Shown: positions 7,734 to 15,258 of the stretch, piece by piece | Layout: every line of letters begins with the position of its first letter | Position numbering within the stretch: position 1 is the stretch's first letter | NCBI RefSeq assembly: GCF_049701115.1 | Contig: NZ_JBNATX010000017.1 | Location: forward strand, 1 to 40,424 | Reading direction: 5' to 3' | DNA: 40,424 bases | Source: Thermoanaerobacter sp049701115 | Lineage (GTDB): Bacteria > Bacillota > Thermoanaerobacteria > Thermoanaerobacterales > Thermoanaerobacteraceae | Position numbers and translations under genes: made by a program | The notes under the pieces: model-generated | Databases searched by the model: none | The model's input: only the letters and a program-made list of their open reading frames with translations | Told to the model about the DNA's origin: nothing

Positions 7734-8626
7734 CTAAAGCCTTTGAACAGGAAAAGCTTTCTCATGTGCTTCTTTTATATCATCCTGCAAAAGCCTTATG
7801 TAACGTTTTGTCATGGTTAAATCGCTGTGTCCTAAAAGTCTCTGAAGGCTAAAGGGGTCTCCTCCTGCTTTGAGAAATTCAATTGCAAAAGTATGCCTTA
7901 AGCCGTAAGGGGTTACTTTTACACCTGCTTTCTGGCAGTACTCCCCTACTCTTTCAGCCCATTGACTGCGGTCTAGTGGTTTCCCATTTTCTGTTGCAAA
8001 GAGAGGTACTTCATCATTCCACCATGTCTCACAAACTTGGCAATAGCTTGAACGGTAAAAGGAGAGAGAATTAACGTACGACTGACACGGGTTTTAGACA
8101 CTTCACGGCGTATGTACAGCTTTCTGGCTTCTAAATTGAGGTCGCTCACTCTCACCTGAAAAAGCTCTCCCGGTCTTGCTCCTGTGTCAATCTGAACAAG
8201 TATAAGGCAATTAATCCCTTAAACCTGCATAGGTCTTTTTATCAGGCTGTTGAAGAAGTTTTTAATGTCCTCTAAAGGCACGTGTTTCACTGTGTTTAAA
8301 TCCTCTTTGGCTTTTTTAATTCCCTCTGTGAGATTTGCAGGGAGATAGCCTTCTCTCACACACCAGTTGAAGAAAACTTTGGGGTAGCGTAACTTGATAT
8401 TCCTGTAACTGGGTGAATAGGGGTAACTGAAGTAGCGTATAACAGCTCTTTGAAGGTCGTCATAAGTGGAAATGTTTGGACTTGAGTCAAGAAAAGCCTT
8501 CACATGGTAGTGATAATCATCCAAAGTGCGCTGAGATATGCCGTCAGCTCGCTTTACAACAAGGAGCTTATCCAGAATTTTACTTAAATTCAATAGTTTG
8601 GGGTTTAATCTGGAAATTCTCCGCAT
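7734..8626 (-). pseudogene. Tyrosine-recombinase integrase pseudogene
   Basis: The reconstructed protein starts MRRISRLNPKLLNLSKILDK and has a SAM-like N-terminal domain (about 140 residues). The catalytic domain follows, with TGARPGELFQ (catalytic Arg), TPYGLRHTFA (Arg/His box), LLGHSDLTMTKRY (His and the nucleophile Tyr) and the end KAFPVQRL. Three one-base indels break it. A lost base near 8249 turns SLDKKTYAGLRD into SLIKRPMQV and a stop. An extra A near 8212 restores the frame before CLILVQIDTG. A lost base near 8020 comes after KFVRHG. It begins 73 bases from the tRNA-Leu 3' end and reads away from it, the usual place for an integrase of a tRNA-targeting element. Confidence 0.85.
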
Positions 8627-8632
8627 AAAAAT

Positions 8633-8671
8633 AACCCCCTTCAGACCCACCGGATTCGGTTTGAGGGGGTT
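8633..8671 (-). terminator. Hairpin after tRNA-Leu, overlapping the integrase ribosome site
   Basis: AACCCCC (8633-8639) pairs with GGGGGTT (8665-8671), extended by TCA/TGA and an inner ACCG-GATT-CGGT. Read on the minus strand the hairpin is followed by ATTTTT, so it could terminate the tRNA transcript. The right arm in minus-strand sense, AGGGGGTT, is also the Shine-Dalgarno of the integrase start at 8626. Confidence 0.6.
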
Positions 8672-8698
8672 AATCCGCTAAAACCTTGATTTTTAAGC

Positions 8699-8787
8699 TG
8701 GTGCCGAAGGCGGGAGTCGAACCCGCACGGGGTGTGAGCCCCACTGGATTTTGAGTCCAGCGCGTCTGCCAGTTCCACCACTTCGGC
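8699..8787 (-). tRNA. tRNA-Leu (anticodon CAA)
   Basis: The acceptor arms GCCGAAG and CTTCGGC pair, followed by ACCA, so the CCA is encoded. The anticodon stem-loop CTGGA-CTCAAAA-TCCAG places CAA at positions 34-36, decoding UUG. The D-arm contains TGGTGGAACTGGCAGAC. The T-arm is GCGGGTTCGACTCCCGC. A long variable arm (GGGGCTCACACCCC) confirms class II and tRNA-Leu. An integrase pseudogene lies immediately downstream, so the 3' end may once have been an attachment site. Confidence 0.97.
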
Positions 8788-8965
8788 AACTGCTACAGTT
8801 GATATGATATCATATATAAATAAAAATTTCAATACCCTTTTAAAAATAGAAATTCACTTTCTTCTGTTCCTATCTACAGAAATTTCATCTCCTTATTACC
8901 TTTAAATAATCCTACTTCCAAAAGGCCTCAACTCCAACGAAAGCTTCCACGGTTAGCCTCCTTGT

Positions 8966-9535
8966 TCACTTATTATTATCATTATTTCCCTGGTAATAAT
9001 TGTTTCTATTAATAAACTCCTCTTTTAAAATTCCCATTACATATTCATTTATGTACTTGCCATGTTTATATACTACTTCTCTTAACAGCCCTTCTTTCTT
9101 AAAACCACATTTTTCGTAACTTTTTATTGCTCTCTCATTAAAATCAAAAACCCTTAACTCTACTCGATGTAAATTTAATTCATTAAAAATAAAATCCAAT
9201 AGTAAATTTAAAGCTTCTGTACCAAAGCCTTTATTTCTGTATTTTTCGTCTCCAATCAATATCGCAATCTCACAGTTTCTATTTTTCCAGTCAACATTAT
9301 TATATGAAATATTTCCTATATATTCACCTGTGCTCCTAAGTATTATAGCAAATTCTCCACTTTCTTTTGGATCTTTTTTTGTTTTCCACCTTTCTGCAAC
9401 AGTTTCTACTGTAACAGGATATGGTATACCAGCCACTGTCCAATTTCTAGTATCATCACTATTCCAAAACTCTACAAATTTTTCAAAATATTTGCTCTCA
9501 AATGGAACAAGTTCAATTCTATCACTTTTTAACAT
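8966..9535 (-). CDS. GNAT N-acetyltransferase, RimJ/RimL type
   Basis: A 189-residue acetyltransferase of the ribosomal-protein-N-acetyltransferase-like (RimJ/RimL) branch. The acetyl-CoA loop is seen as GDEKYRNKGFGTEAL, followed by LNLHRVELRV and YEKCGFKKEGLLRE, the family's standard C-terminal motif. The acceptor substrate (protein N-terminus, amino acid or small molecule) cannot be predicted. The start ATG at 9535 is chosen because GGGGG lies eight bases upstream; the in-frame TTG at 9541 would leave only three bases. The gene is isolated between the tRNA scar and the corrinoid activator. The C-terminus is low complexity and Asn-rich (NNYYQGNNDNNK). Confidence 0.88.
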   Translation of the reverse strand: MLKSDRIELVPFESKYFEKFVEFWNSDDTRNWTVAGIPYPVTVETVAERWKTKKDPKESGEFAIILRSTGEYIGNISYNNVDWKNRNCEIAILIGDEKYRNKGFGTEALNLLLDFIFNELNLHRVELRVFDFNERAIKSYEKCGFKKEGLLREVVYKHGKYINEYVMGILKEEFINRNNYYQGNNDNNK

Positions 9536-9647
9536 GACCAAAACCCCCTAAAAAATTTTAACTTATTATAGCATAAATCAAATAAAACTTCTATTCCATG
9601 ATATTGTTATTACCGGTTTCAAACATAGCATTAAGCTAAAAAGAAAA

Positions 9648-12101
9648 TCAAAAGTACATACCCTCTATAAATTTCTTTTGAAAATCTGGATAAATAGAAA
9701 GCTCAATATACTTAATTTTCTCTTTTAAAGCTCTAGCCCTTTCAAATTCTTTTTCTGAAAGAAGGCACATTATGGCTCCTTTCCCTGCACTGTTACCTAC
9801 TTGGGAAATTCTATCTTTAAGTTCTTTCGGTATAAGCCCTATTTCCACTGCACTTTCTGGTGAAATATAATTTCCAAAACCTCCTGCTAACCGCACCTTT
9901 TTAATGTCTTCGAATTTTATACCCATCTCTTCCATCATTATTTCCACACCCGCTCTTATAGCTCCTTTTGCCATTTGTATTTGCCTTATATCCTTTTGAG
10001 TTATATATATTCCTTCCCCTATCAAGAAAGCATCCTCTTCGTTATATACCGACATCCTTTCTCTAAAAATTCCTTCCTCTTTTAGAAACCTTCCTGTCCT
10101 GTCTATTATGCCATGCCTTAAAAATTCTGCAATAGCATCAACAATACCAGAACCACATATACCTTTAGGCTTTTTTCCTCCAATCGTGCTGTATGGAGGG
10201 TTTTTCTTCATATCCACGCGGTCTATGGCTCCTTCTACGGCAGGCATTCCAAAGGTAATACCTCCTCCTTCGAAAGCAGGACCTGCAGCAGCAGAAGTTG
10301 CTACCATCCTATCCTTATTACCCAAAACCATCTCCCCATTTGTTCCAATATCAATGAGCAGTGTTATCTCTTCTTCCCTATCCATGTTAGTAGCCAAAAC
10401 AGCAGCAATGGTGTCTGCCCCAACGTAAGCAGATAAAAGTGGAAGAGTTATAAGATAAGCTTCTTCATTTATATTTATTCCTAAATCTCTCGCCTTTATC
10501 TCTATTGAAGAAGTAAAAGTTGGTACATATGGAGATATAGCTAAGTTTTTAACCTCTACCCCAAGAAGCATGTGTATCATAGTGGGATTACCAACTGCTA
10601 CTATTTCATATATTTCATCTGACCTTATACCATCTTTTTGTGAAAACTTAGAAACAGCCTTGTTTATCTCTTCCACTAGCATTGAATGCAATGTAAAAAA
10701 GCCTTTTTCATCTTTCATAGCGTATTCAATTCTAGATATTACATCTGCTCCAAAACTCCTCTGAGGATTTAAAGAAGAATAAAGAGAAATTTCCTTCCCT
10801 GAATCTAAGTCATAAAGATAAGCTACAATGGTAGTTGTTCCTATATCTATAGCTATCCCATATTCCCCTTTCATACCCGCATCTTTTATGTCAATGAGCT
10901 CATTCCCTCTTATAACTAATTTTAAATTCTTTTCTTCCTCAAAATAAGAAGGCAGTTTCTTTAAAAGTTTTAAAGGAACTTTAAAGTCTTTTTCGCCCAA
11001 CTTTTTTAGCCTGCACAGGAAATCTTTCTGATCTTCTAAATTTGGCAATGTAGCAATTACATCTTTTATGCTTATTCTGCTGTCTAAATTAAAAACATCA
11101 GTATCTTCTAATCCCCTGTCAGTCAAAATTCTTGCTCCTCTTTCTTTATAAAGCACTTCTACCCTCAAATCGTCGTATATTTCAACAAAGCAGGCGAGCC
11201 TTACTCCGTTTTCTATATCATGCTTAGATAAAAAATAGGCTTCCTCTTTGCTTACCTGCCCTACCTTATCTAATTTTACTCTGCATTTACCGCATACTCT
11301 ATTGCCGCCACAAGAATTAGGCAAATATATTCCATTTTTTGATAAAACAAAAAATAGATTTTCCCCTTCTCTAGCCATTATAACTCTTTCTTTTCCCTCA
11401 TGATATACCGTAATCTTGTATTCTTTTTCTCCTAATTTATTTGACATAATATTTTTTCTGTAAATGCAATTCACAAACGGGCATGTATCGCAAGTAGATG
11501 TAATCTCACAACTCTGCACACTATCCCCTATTCCACAGATAAAAGACACACTCTTCGCGGGCACCATATTGAAACTTTCGTTTAATCCTACTCCAATCTC
11601 TTTTGCACCTGCAAGCTCAACTACAGCAGCTTGATTTTCTATATCCCAACCACTGCCCGGAAAAAGCGGAGGTGTAATTTTTTTACCATAAGTTTCTACC
11701 TTCTTTTTCATATCTTCCCAAAAATCTAAAGTAAATTTCTCTAAAAATACATTAGAAACAATATCCCAAATAAGCCCTTTTGTATATTCACCTCTTTCGA
11801 AAAATTCCTTACCTTTTTCTTCTATATCTTTCCCTAATGTGATAACACCAGCAAGTATGTATTCACTTCCTTTTAAACTTTTAGAAACGGTTTCTCCCTT
11901 CAAAACTTTTAAATTCTCTATAACTACTCTGTCTTCTTCTATTACAAATTTTTCATATATTTCGTATTTTGACCTGTGATTACAAAAAGACTTACACTCT
12001 TCTACTGCCTCCTCCACCTCTTTATGAATTTGTTCTACCTTGAATCCCATATTTTCTAATCTCTCTAAAACAATTTTAACCACGTTTTCTGTTACAATCA
12101 T
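9648..12101 (-). CDS. Corrinoid-protein reductive activator (ferredoxin/ASKHA) with MetH-activation-like N-domain
   Basis: An 817-residue multidomain protein. Residues 1-215 resemble the activation domain of B12-dependent methionine synthase (FPGSGWDIENQ, MVPAKSVSFICGIG) and end in a Cys cluster (C198, C204, C207, C212). Residues about 225-320 form a [2Fe-2S] ferredoxin domain with Cys264, Cys270, Cys273 and Cys304. From about residue 410 comes the DUF4445/RACo ATPase-like part with AIDIGTTT, LIDIGTNGEM, GICGSG and LAGGFGNY, typical of ASKHA folds. By family knowledge such proteins use ATP to drive low-potential electrons into an oxidised cob(II)alamin of a methyltransferase corrinoid protein. 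No corrinoid protein or methyltransferase gene lies nearby, so the partner is elsewhere. The start ATG follows GGGAGCTGG. Confidence 0.85.
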   Translation of the reverse strand: MIVTENVVKIVLERLENMGFKVEQIHKEVEEAVEECKSFCNHRSKYEIYEKFVIEEDRVVIENLKVLKGETVSKSLKGSEYILAGVITLGKDIEEKGKEFFERGEYTKGLIWDIVSNVFLEKFTLDFWEDMKKKVETYGKKITPPLFPGSGWDIENQAAVVELAGAKEIGVGLNESFNMVPAKSVSFICGIGDSVQSCEITSTCDTCPFVNCIYRKNIMSNKLGEKEYKITVYHEGKERVIMAREGENLFFVLSKNGIYLPNSCGGNRVCGKCRVKLDKVGQVSKEEAYFLSKHDIENGVRLACFVEIYDDLRVEVLYKERGARILTDRGLEDTDVFNLDSRISIKDVIATLPNLEDQKDFLCRLKKLGEKDFKVPLKLLKKLPSYFEEEKNLKLVIRGNELIDIKDAGMKGEYGIAIDIGTTTIVAYLYDLDSGKEISLYSSLNPQRSFGADVISRIEYAMKDEKGFFTLHSMLVEEINKAVSKFSQKDGIRSDEIYEIVAVGNPTMIHMLLGVEVKNLAISPYVPTFTSSIEIKARDLGININEEAYLITLPLLSAYVGADTIAAVLATNMDREEEITLLIDIGTNGEMVLGNKDRMVATSAAAGPAFEGGGITFGMPAVEGAIDRVDMKKNPPYSTIGGKKPKGICGSGIVDAIAEFLRHGIIDRTGRFLKEEGIFRERMSVYNEEDAFLIGEGIYITQKDIRQIQMAKGAIRAGVEIMMEEMGIKFEDIKKVRLAGGFGNYISPESAVEIGLIPKELKDRISQVGNSAGKGAIMCLLSEKEFERARALKEKIKYIELSIYPDFQKKFIEGMYF

Positions 12102-12137
12102 TTATACCAGCTCCCTAACATATTTGACTTGTTTTAT

Positions 12138-12165
12138 ATTATACAGACAAATTTTCAAAAATCAA
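12138..12165 (-). promoter_or_regulatory. Predicted promoter of the corrinoid activator
   Basis: In minus-strand sense TTGATT (12165-12160) and TATAAT (12143-12138) are 16 bases apart, about 37 bases before the ATG. Just upstream, GTTTGCAAAC at 12176-12185 is a perfect 10-bp palindrome that could be an operator. Confidence 0.6.
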
Positions 12166-12207
12166 ATTAAAAAACGTTTGCAAACTTTTATTTTCAATAA
12201 AATGTCT

Positions 12208-12236
12208 TTGACAATTCTCTTTAGATAACATAGTAT
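12208..12236 (+). promoter_or_regulatory. Distal predicted promoter of the decarboxylase gene
   Basis: TTGACA (12208-12213) and TAGTAT (12231-12236) have an exact 17-base spacer. Transcription from here would give a leader of about 170 nucleotides. It is divergent from the activator promoter. Confidence 0.6.
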
Positions 12237-12307
12237 ATAGTATAGTGCCAGTACAAATGTTTTAACAAAAATTTTACGAAGAAAGCTTCAAAAAGCCAAA
12301 TTTATTA

Positions 12308-12336
12308 TTGAAATTTTATTGTTTATGCTTTATAAT
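12308..12336 (+). promoter_or_regulatory. Proximal predicted promoter of the decarboxylase gene
   Basis: TTGAAA (12308-12313) and a consensus TATAAT (12331-12336) have a 17-base spacer, giving a leader of about 70 nucleotides. Together with the distal site this makes a tandem promoter arrangement. Confidence 0.65.
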
Positions 12337-12411
12337 AAACTGAGTTGTTAATAATGATTATTTTTACAGGGGTTTTAAAGGACTAAAAATTATGAAAGAG
12401 GTGTGAAAGGG

Positions 12412-13899
12412 TTGAAAAGACTTGATCAAACTCAAACCCCTTTATTTGATGCTTTAATGGAATATGTGAATAATAATACAATACCCTTCCACGTACCTGG
12501 ACACAAAAAGGGCGAGGGCATGGCCAAAAAATTTCTGGATTTCGTCGGGAAAAACGTGCTCTCAATGGACGTCACCGTATTCCAGCAAGTAGACAGCTTG
12601 CATAAACCAACAGGTCCTATTAAATACGCTCAAGAGTTGGCAGCAGAAGCTTTTGGAGCAGACGCAACATTTTTCTCAATCCATGGAACTTCTGGAGCTA
12701 TACAGGCCATGATCCTTAGCGTAATGGGTGAAGATGAAAAAATAATCGTACCAAGAAACATCCACAAATCTGTAACATCTGGAATAATATTAAGTGGAGC
12801 AATACCAGTTTATATGCAGCCAGAGATTGACAAAAATATCGGGGTTGCCTTGAATGTCACCCCTGAAACGGTCGAAAAAACTTTAAGACAGCATCCTGAT
12901 GCAAAAGCAGTTTTAATCATCAATCCGACTTATTACGGAGTTTCTGCAGACATAGTAAAAATTGCTGAAATTGTACACGATTATGGAGCAATTTTGATGG
13001 TAGATGAAGCTCATGGCCCTCACCTCAAATTCAACGAAAAACTTCCTATCTCCGCTATGGAAGCAGGAGCCGATATATGTGCTCAAAGCACTCATAAAAT
13101 AATAGGTTCCATGACACAAAGTTCAATGCTTCATGTCAAAGGAGATAGGATAGATATAAATAGAGTAAAGCAGGTTATGAGCTTATTGCAAACTACTAGT
13201 CCTTCGTATATATTATTAGCTTCTTTGGATGTAGCCAGAATGCAAATGGCTACAGAAGGTAAAAAACTTCTTGATAGAACGATAGAATTAGCCGAATATG
13301 CAAGAAAAGAGATAAATAAAATCAAAGGACTTTACTGCTTTGGAGAGGAAATAGTAGGTCGGGATGGTGCTTATGACTTTGACCCCACTAAAGTAACTAT
13401 AACTGCAAAAGGCTTAGGAATAACCGGCCATCAATTAGAAAGAATCCTTGCAGAAAAATATTACATTCAAGTGGAACTTTCTGACATGTACAATGTACTT
13501 TGCGTCTTTTCGATAGGAGATACAAAAGAAAAGGTAGATTATTTGCTCCGGGCTTTAAGAGAGATAAGCGACGAACTGTACAATGAAAGCATAGAAGTAG
13601 CAAAACCCTTAGATATACCAGAAATCCCTGAATTAGTGGTCTCTCCTAGGTATGCCTTTAATGCACCTACAGTCTCATTACCCTTGAGGGAAAGCATAGG
13701 ACAGATAAGTGCAGAGTTTTTGATGGCTTATCCTCCTGGCATACCTGTTCTCTGTCCTGGAGAAAGAATAACAATGGATATTATAGACTATGTAGAAAAA
13801 ATGAAAGAGGCAAACTTAAGCATTCAAGGCACAGAAGACCCTGAAGCAAATTATATAAAGGTCGTAAATTATAGACAGGCCTTAAATGTAATTGCATAA
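12412..13899 (+). CDS. speA: Orn/Lys/Arg decarboxylase (PLP, fold type I)
   Basis: A 495-residue PLP-dependent decarboxylase of the short (Bacillus SpeA-like) branch, which in that group makes agmatine from arginine for polyamine synthesis. Sequence alone does not separate arginine, lysine and ornithine. IPFHVPGHKKG near residue 25 is the family's opening motif. DEAHG (about 198-202) and the PLP-binding Lys229 in STHKIIGS follow, with a C-terminal domain ending PPGIPVLCPGERIT. No ATG fits: the in-frame GTG at 12403 touches its ribosome site, whereas TTG at 12412 sits ten bases after AGAGG, so TTG is the likelier start. It is monocistronic, with tandem promoters and a strong terminator. Confidence 0.87.
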   Translation: MKRLDQTQTPLFDALMEYVNNNTIPFHVPGHKKGEGMAKKFLDFVGKNVLSMDVTVFQQVDSLHKPTGPIKYAQELAAEAFGADATFFSIHGTSGAIQAMILSVMGEDEKIIVPRNIHKSVTSGIILSGAIPVYMQPEIDKNIGVALNVTPETVEKTLRQHPDAKAVLIINPTYYGVSADIVKIAEIVHDYGAILMVDEAHGPHLKFNEKLPISAMEAGADICAQSTHKIIGSMTQSSMLHVKGDRIDINRVKQVMSLLQTTSPSYILLASLDVARMQMATEGKKLLDRTIELAEYARKEINKIKGLYCFGEEIVGRDGAYDFDPTKVTITAKGLGITGHQLERILAEKYYIQVELSDMYNVLCVFSIGDTKEKVDYLLRALREISDELYNESIEVAKPLDIPEIPELVVSPRYAFNAPTVSLPLRESIGQISAEFLMAYPPGIPVLCPGERITMDIIDYVEKMKEANLSIQGTEDPEANYIKVVNYRQALNVIA

Positions 13900-13935
13900 A
13901 AAGAGTATCTCTCGCTGGAGAGATACTCTTTTTCA
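13898..13935. terminator. Bidirectional terminator between speA and tlpA
   Basis: A long stem AAAAGAGTATCTCTC / GAGAGATACTCTTTT surrounds a GCTG-type loop, with an A-run on the left and a T-run on the right. It can therefore stop transcripts from both directions. It sits exactly between the converging stop codons. Confidence 0.9.
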
Positions 13936-14508
13936 TTCTGAAAGAGATTTATAATATTCCTCTATTTCATCGTAAGTCATAGCTCCATTACTAATAGCCC
14001 TTATTATACCATTTTTATCTATAAAATAAGAGACTGGTATAAATTGTATTTTATAATCGTAAGCTGTGCCTAAATCTGAATCTAAAAGCACAGTAAACTG
14101 GTATCCCTTTCCTTCTAAATACTGTCTAACTTTCACTTCGCTCTCCCCTAAATCAATAGCCAACAAAACAGTATCATCTTTATGCGCCCTTATAAACTTA
14201 TCCAAAGCAGGCATCTCAATTTTACAGTAAGGACAAGTAGTAGCCCAAAAGTTGAGTATAACTTTTTTCCCTCTTAAACTTGATAGAGTAACGGTATTGC
14301 CATTAAGGTCCTTTAAAGTGAAATCAGGAGCTATATCCCCTATTTCATTTCCTACCTTGCGCTCTTCATTAGAAGAATTTAGCTTAGCTTGATTTTCCAT
14401 TTTTGAAGGGACCGGTTCTGCAGTTTTAGTATAACTATTTAAAACAAAAATCAAAGCTCCTATAAGCGCAATTGCAACAATTGTAAAAACTAAACTTTTA
14501 TTCTTCAC
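13933..14508 (-). CDS. Membrane-anchored TlpA/ResA-like thiol-disulfide oxidoreductase
   Basis: A 191-residue protein with an N-terminal membrane anchor (residues 5-23), a Ser/Asn/Glu-rich linker and a thioredoxin fold. The redox motif is CPYC (Cys92, Cys95) in the context LNFWATTCPYCKIEMP. IPVSYFID supplies the expected cis-proline loop. It should work outside the membrane, reducing disulfides with electrons delivered by CcdA. It begins just after ccdA on the same strand. I choose GTG at 14508 over GTG at 14517 because the AGAGGTG ribosome site overlaps the latter. No cytochrome-c genes are nearby; other substrates such as sporulation or envelope proteins are possible. Confidence 0.88.
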   Translation of the reverse strand: MKNKSLVFTIVAIALIGALIFVLNSYTKTAEPVPSKMENQAKLNSSNEERKVGNEIGDIAPDFTLKDLNGNTVTLSSLRGKKVILNFWATTCPYCKIEMPALDKFIRAHKDDTVLLAIDLGESEVKVRQYLEGKGYQFTVLLDSDLGTAYDYKIQFIPVSYFIDKNGIIRAISNGAMTYDEIEEYYKSLSE

Positions 14509-14520
14509 TTTTATCACCTC

Positions 14521-15177
14521 TTAATAAAGATACCCTGCTATTTTTGTAAGCATATTAAAATAAAGTAAAATTCCAAATATTATCAAAATAACACCACTTA
14601 CAACTTCTATGTAGGGGAGTATCCTATTAATCTTTTTGTACATGGTTTTAAACTTGTCAATTAGAAGAGCCGTAACAATAAAAGGAATCCCTAACCCCAT
14701 GGAATAAGCAAAAAGAAGTATTACCCCTACACTTAAAGTACTTACAGAACCGGCATATAATAAAATAGAAGCCAAAATAGGACCTACACAGGGCGTCCAA
14801 CCTGCTGCAAACGTAACCCCGAGTATAAAAGAACCTATATAACCAGTCTGTATATTTTCTATATTGATTAGCTTAACATCTTTATTCAAAAAAAGGGGCC
14901 TAAAAAATCCTGTCATTTGAAGCCCAAAAATTACTATTATTATCCCGCTAATCTTCCTAAAAGCATCTTTATAAGATAAAAAAAGTTTCCCCAATTGGCT
15001 TGCTGTCGCTCCCATCAACACAAAAATTAAGCTAAATCCCAGTACAAAGAGAAGCAAATTCACCACATTATTCTTTTTATTCCCGAAAATATACGAAACG
15101 TAAGCGGGAATCAATGGAAGAACACAGGGTGATAAAAAAGATACGATTCCTGCCGCAAATGCAGTATAGATTGGCAC
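14521..15177 (-). CDS. ccdA: CcdA/DsbD-type membrane thiol electron carrier
   Basis: A 218-residue integral membrane protein with six hydrophobic helices. Two conserved cysteines lie in SPCVLPLIPAYVS (first helix) and GWTPCVGPILAS (fourth), the diagnostic pair of CcdA. It carries reducing equivalents from cytoplasmic thioredoxin across the membrane to an extracytoplasmic thioredoxin-like protein. The neighbouring tlpA gene is the obvious partner; only 12 bases separate the ccdA stop from the chosen tlpA start. The start GTG follows GGAGG by about seven bases. Full length, no damage seen. Confidence 0.92.
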   Translation of the reverse strand: MPIYTAFAAGIVSFLSPCVLPLIPAYVSYIFGNKKNNVVNLLLFVLGFSLIFVLMGATASQLGKLFLSYKDAFRKISGIIIVIFGLQMTGFFRPLFLNKDVKLINIENIQTGYIGSFILGVTFAAGWTPCVGPILASILLYAGSVSTLSVGVILLFAYSMGLGIPFIVTALLIDKFKTMYKKINRILPYIEVVSGVILIIFGILLYFNMLTKIAGYLY

Positions 15178-15258
15178 AAAAATACCTCCCTCCCCTATAG
15201 GGTTTAACTAATAGTATTATAGCATACCTTCCCTCAAATAACAAGAAAAATACAAAAA

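Noticed and set aside
7297..8700. attL/attR direct repeat of the tRNA-Leu 3' end
   Set aside because: No second copy of the T-arm/acceptor sequence was found to the left within the window; it may be lost or outside.
8641..8832. Minus-strand ORF reading through tRNA-Leu (VVELADALDSKSSGAH...)
   Set aside because: It is the well-known translation artefact of a tRNA-Leu gene with no ribosome site; the tRNA explains the sequence.
12176..12185. GTTTGCAAAC as a CcpA or LacI-type operator
   Set aside because: It is palindromic and well placed, but too short and without the CG centre of known cre/LacI sites to call a specific regulator.
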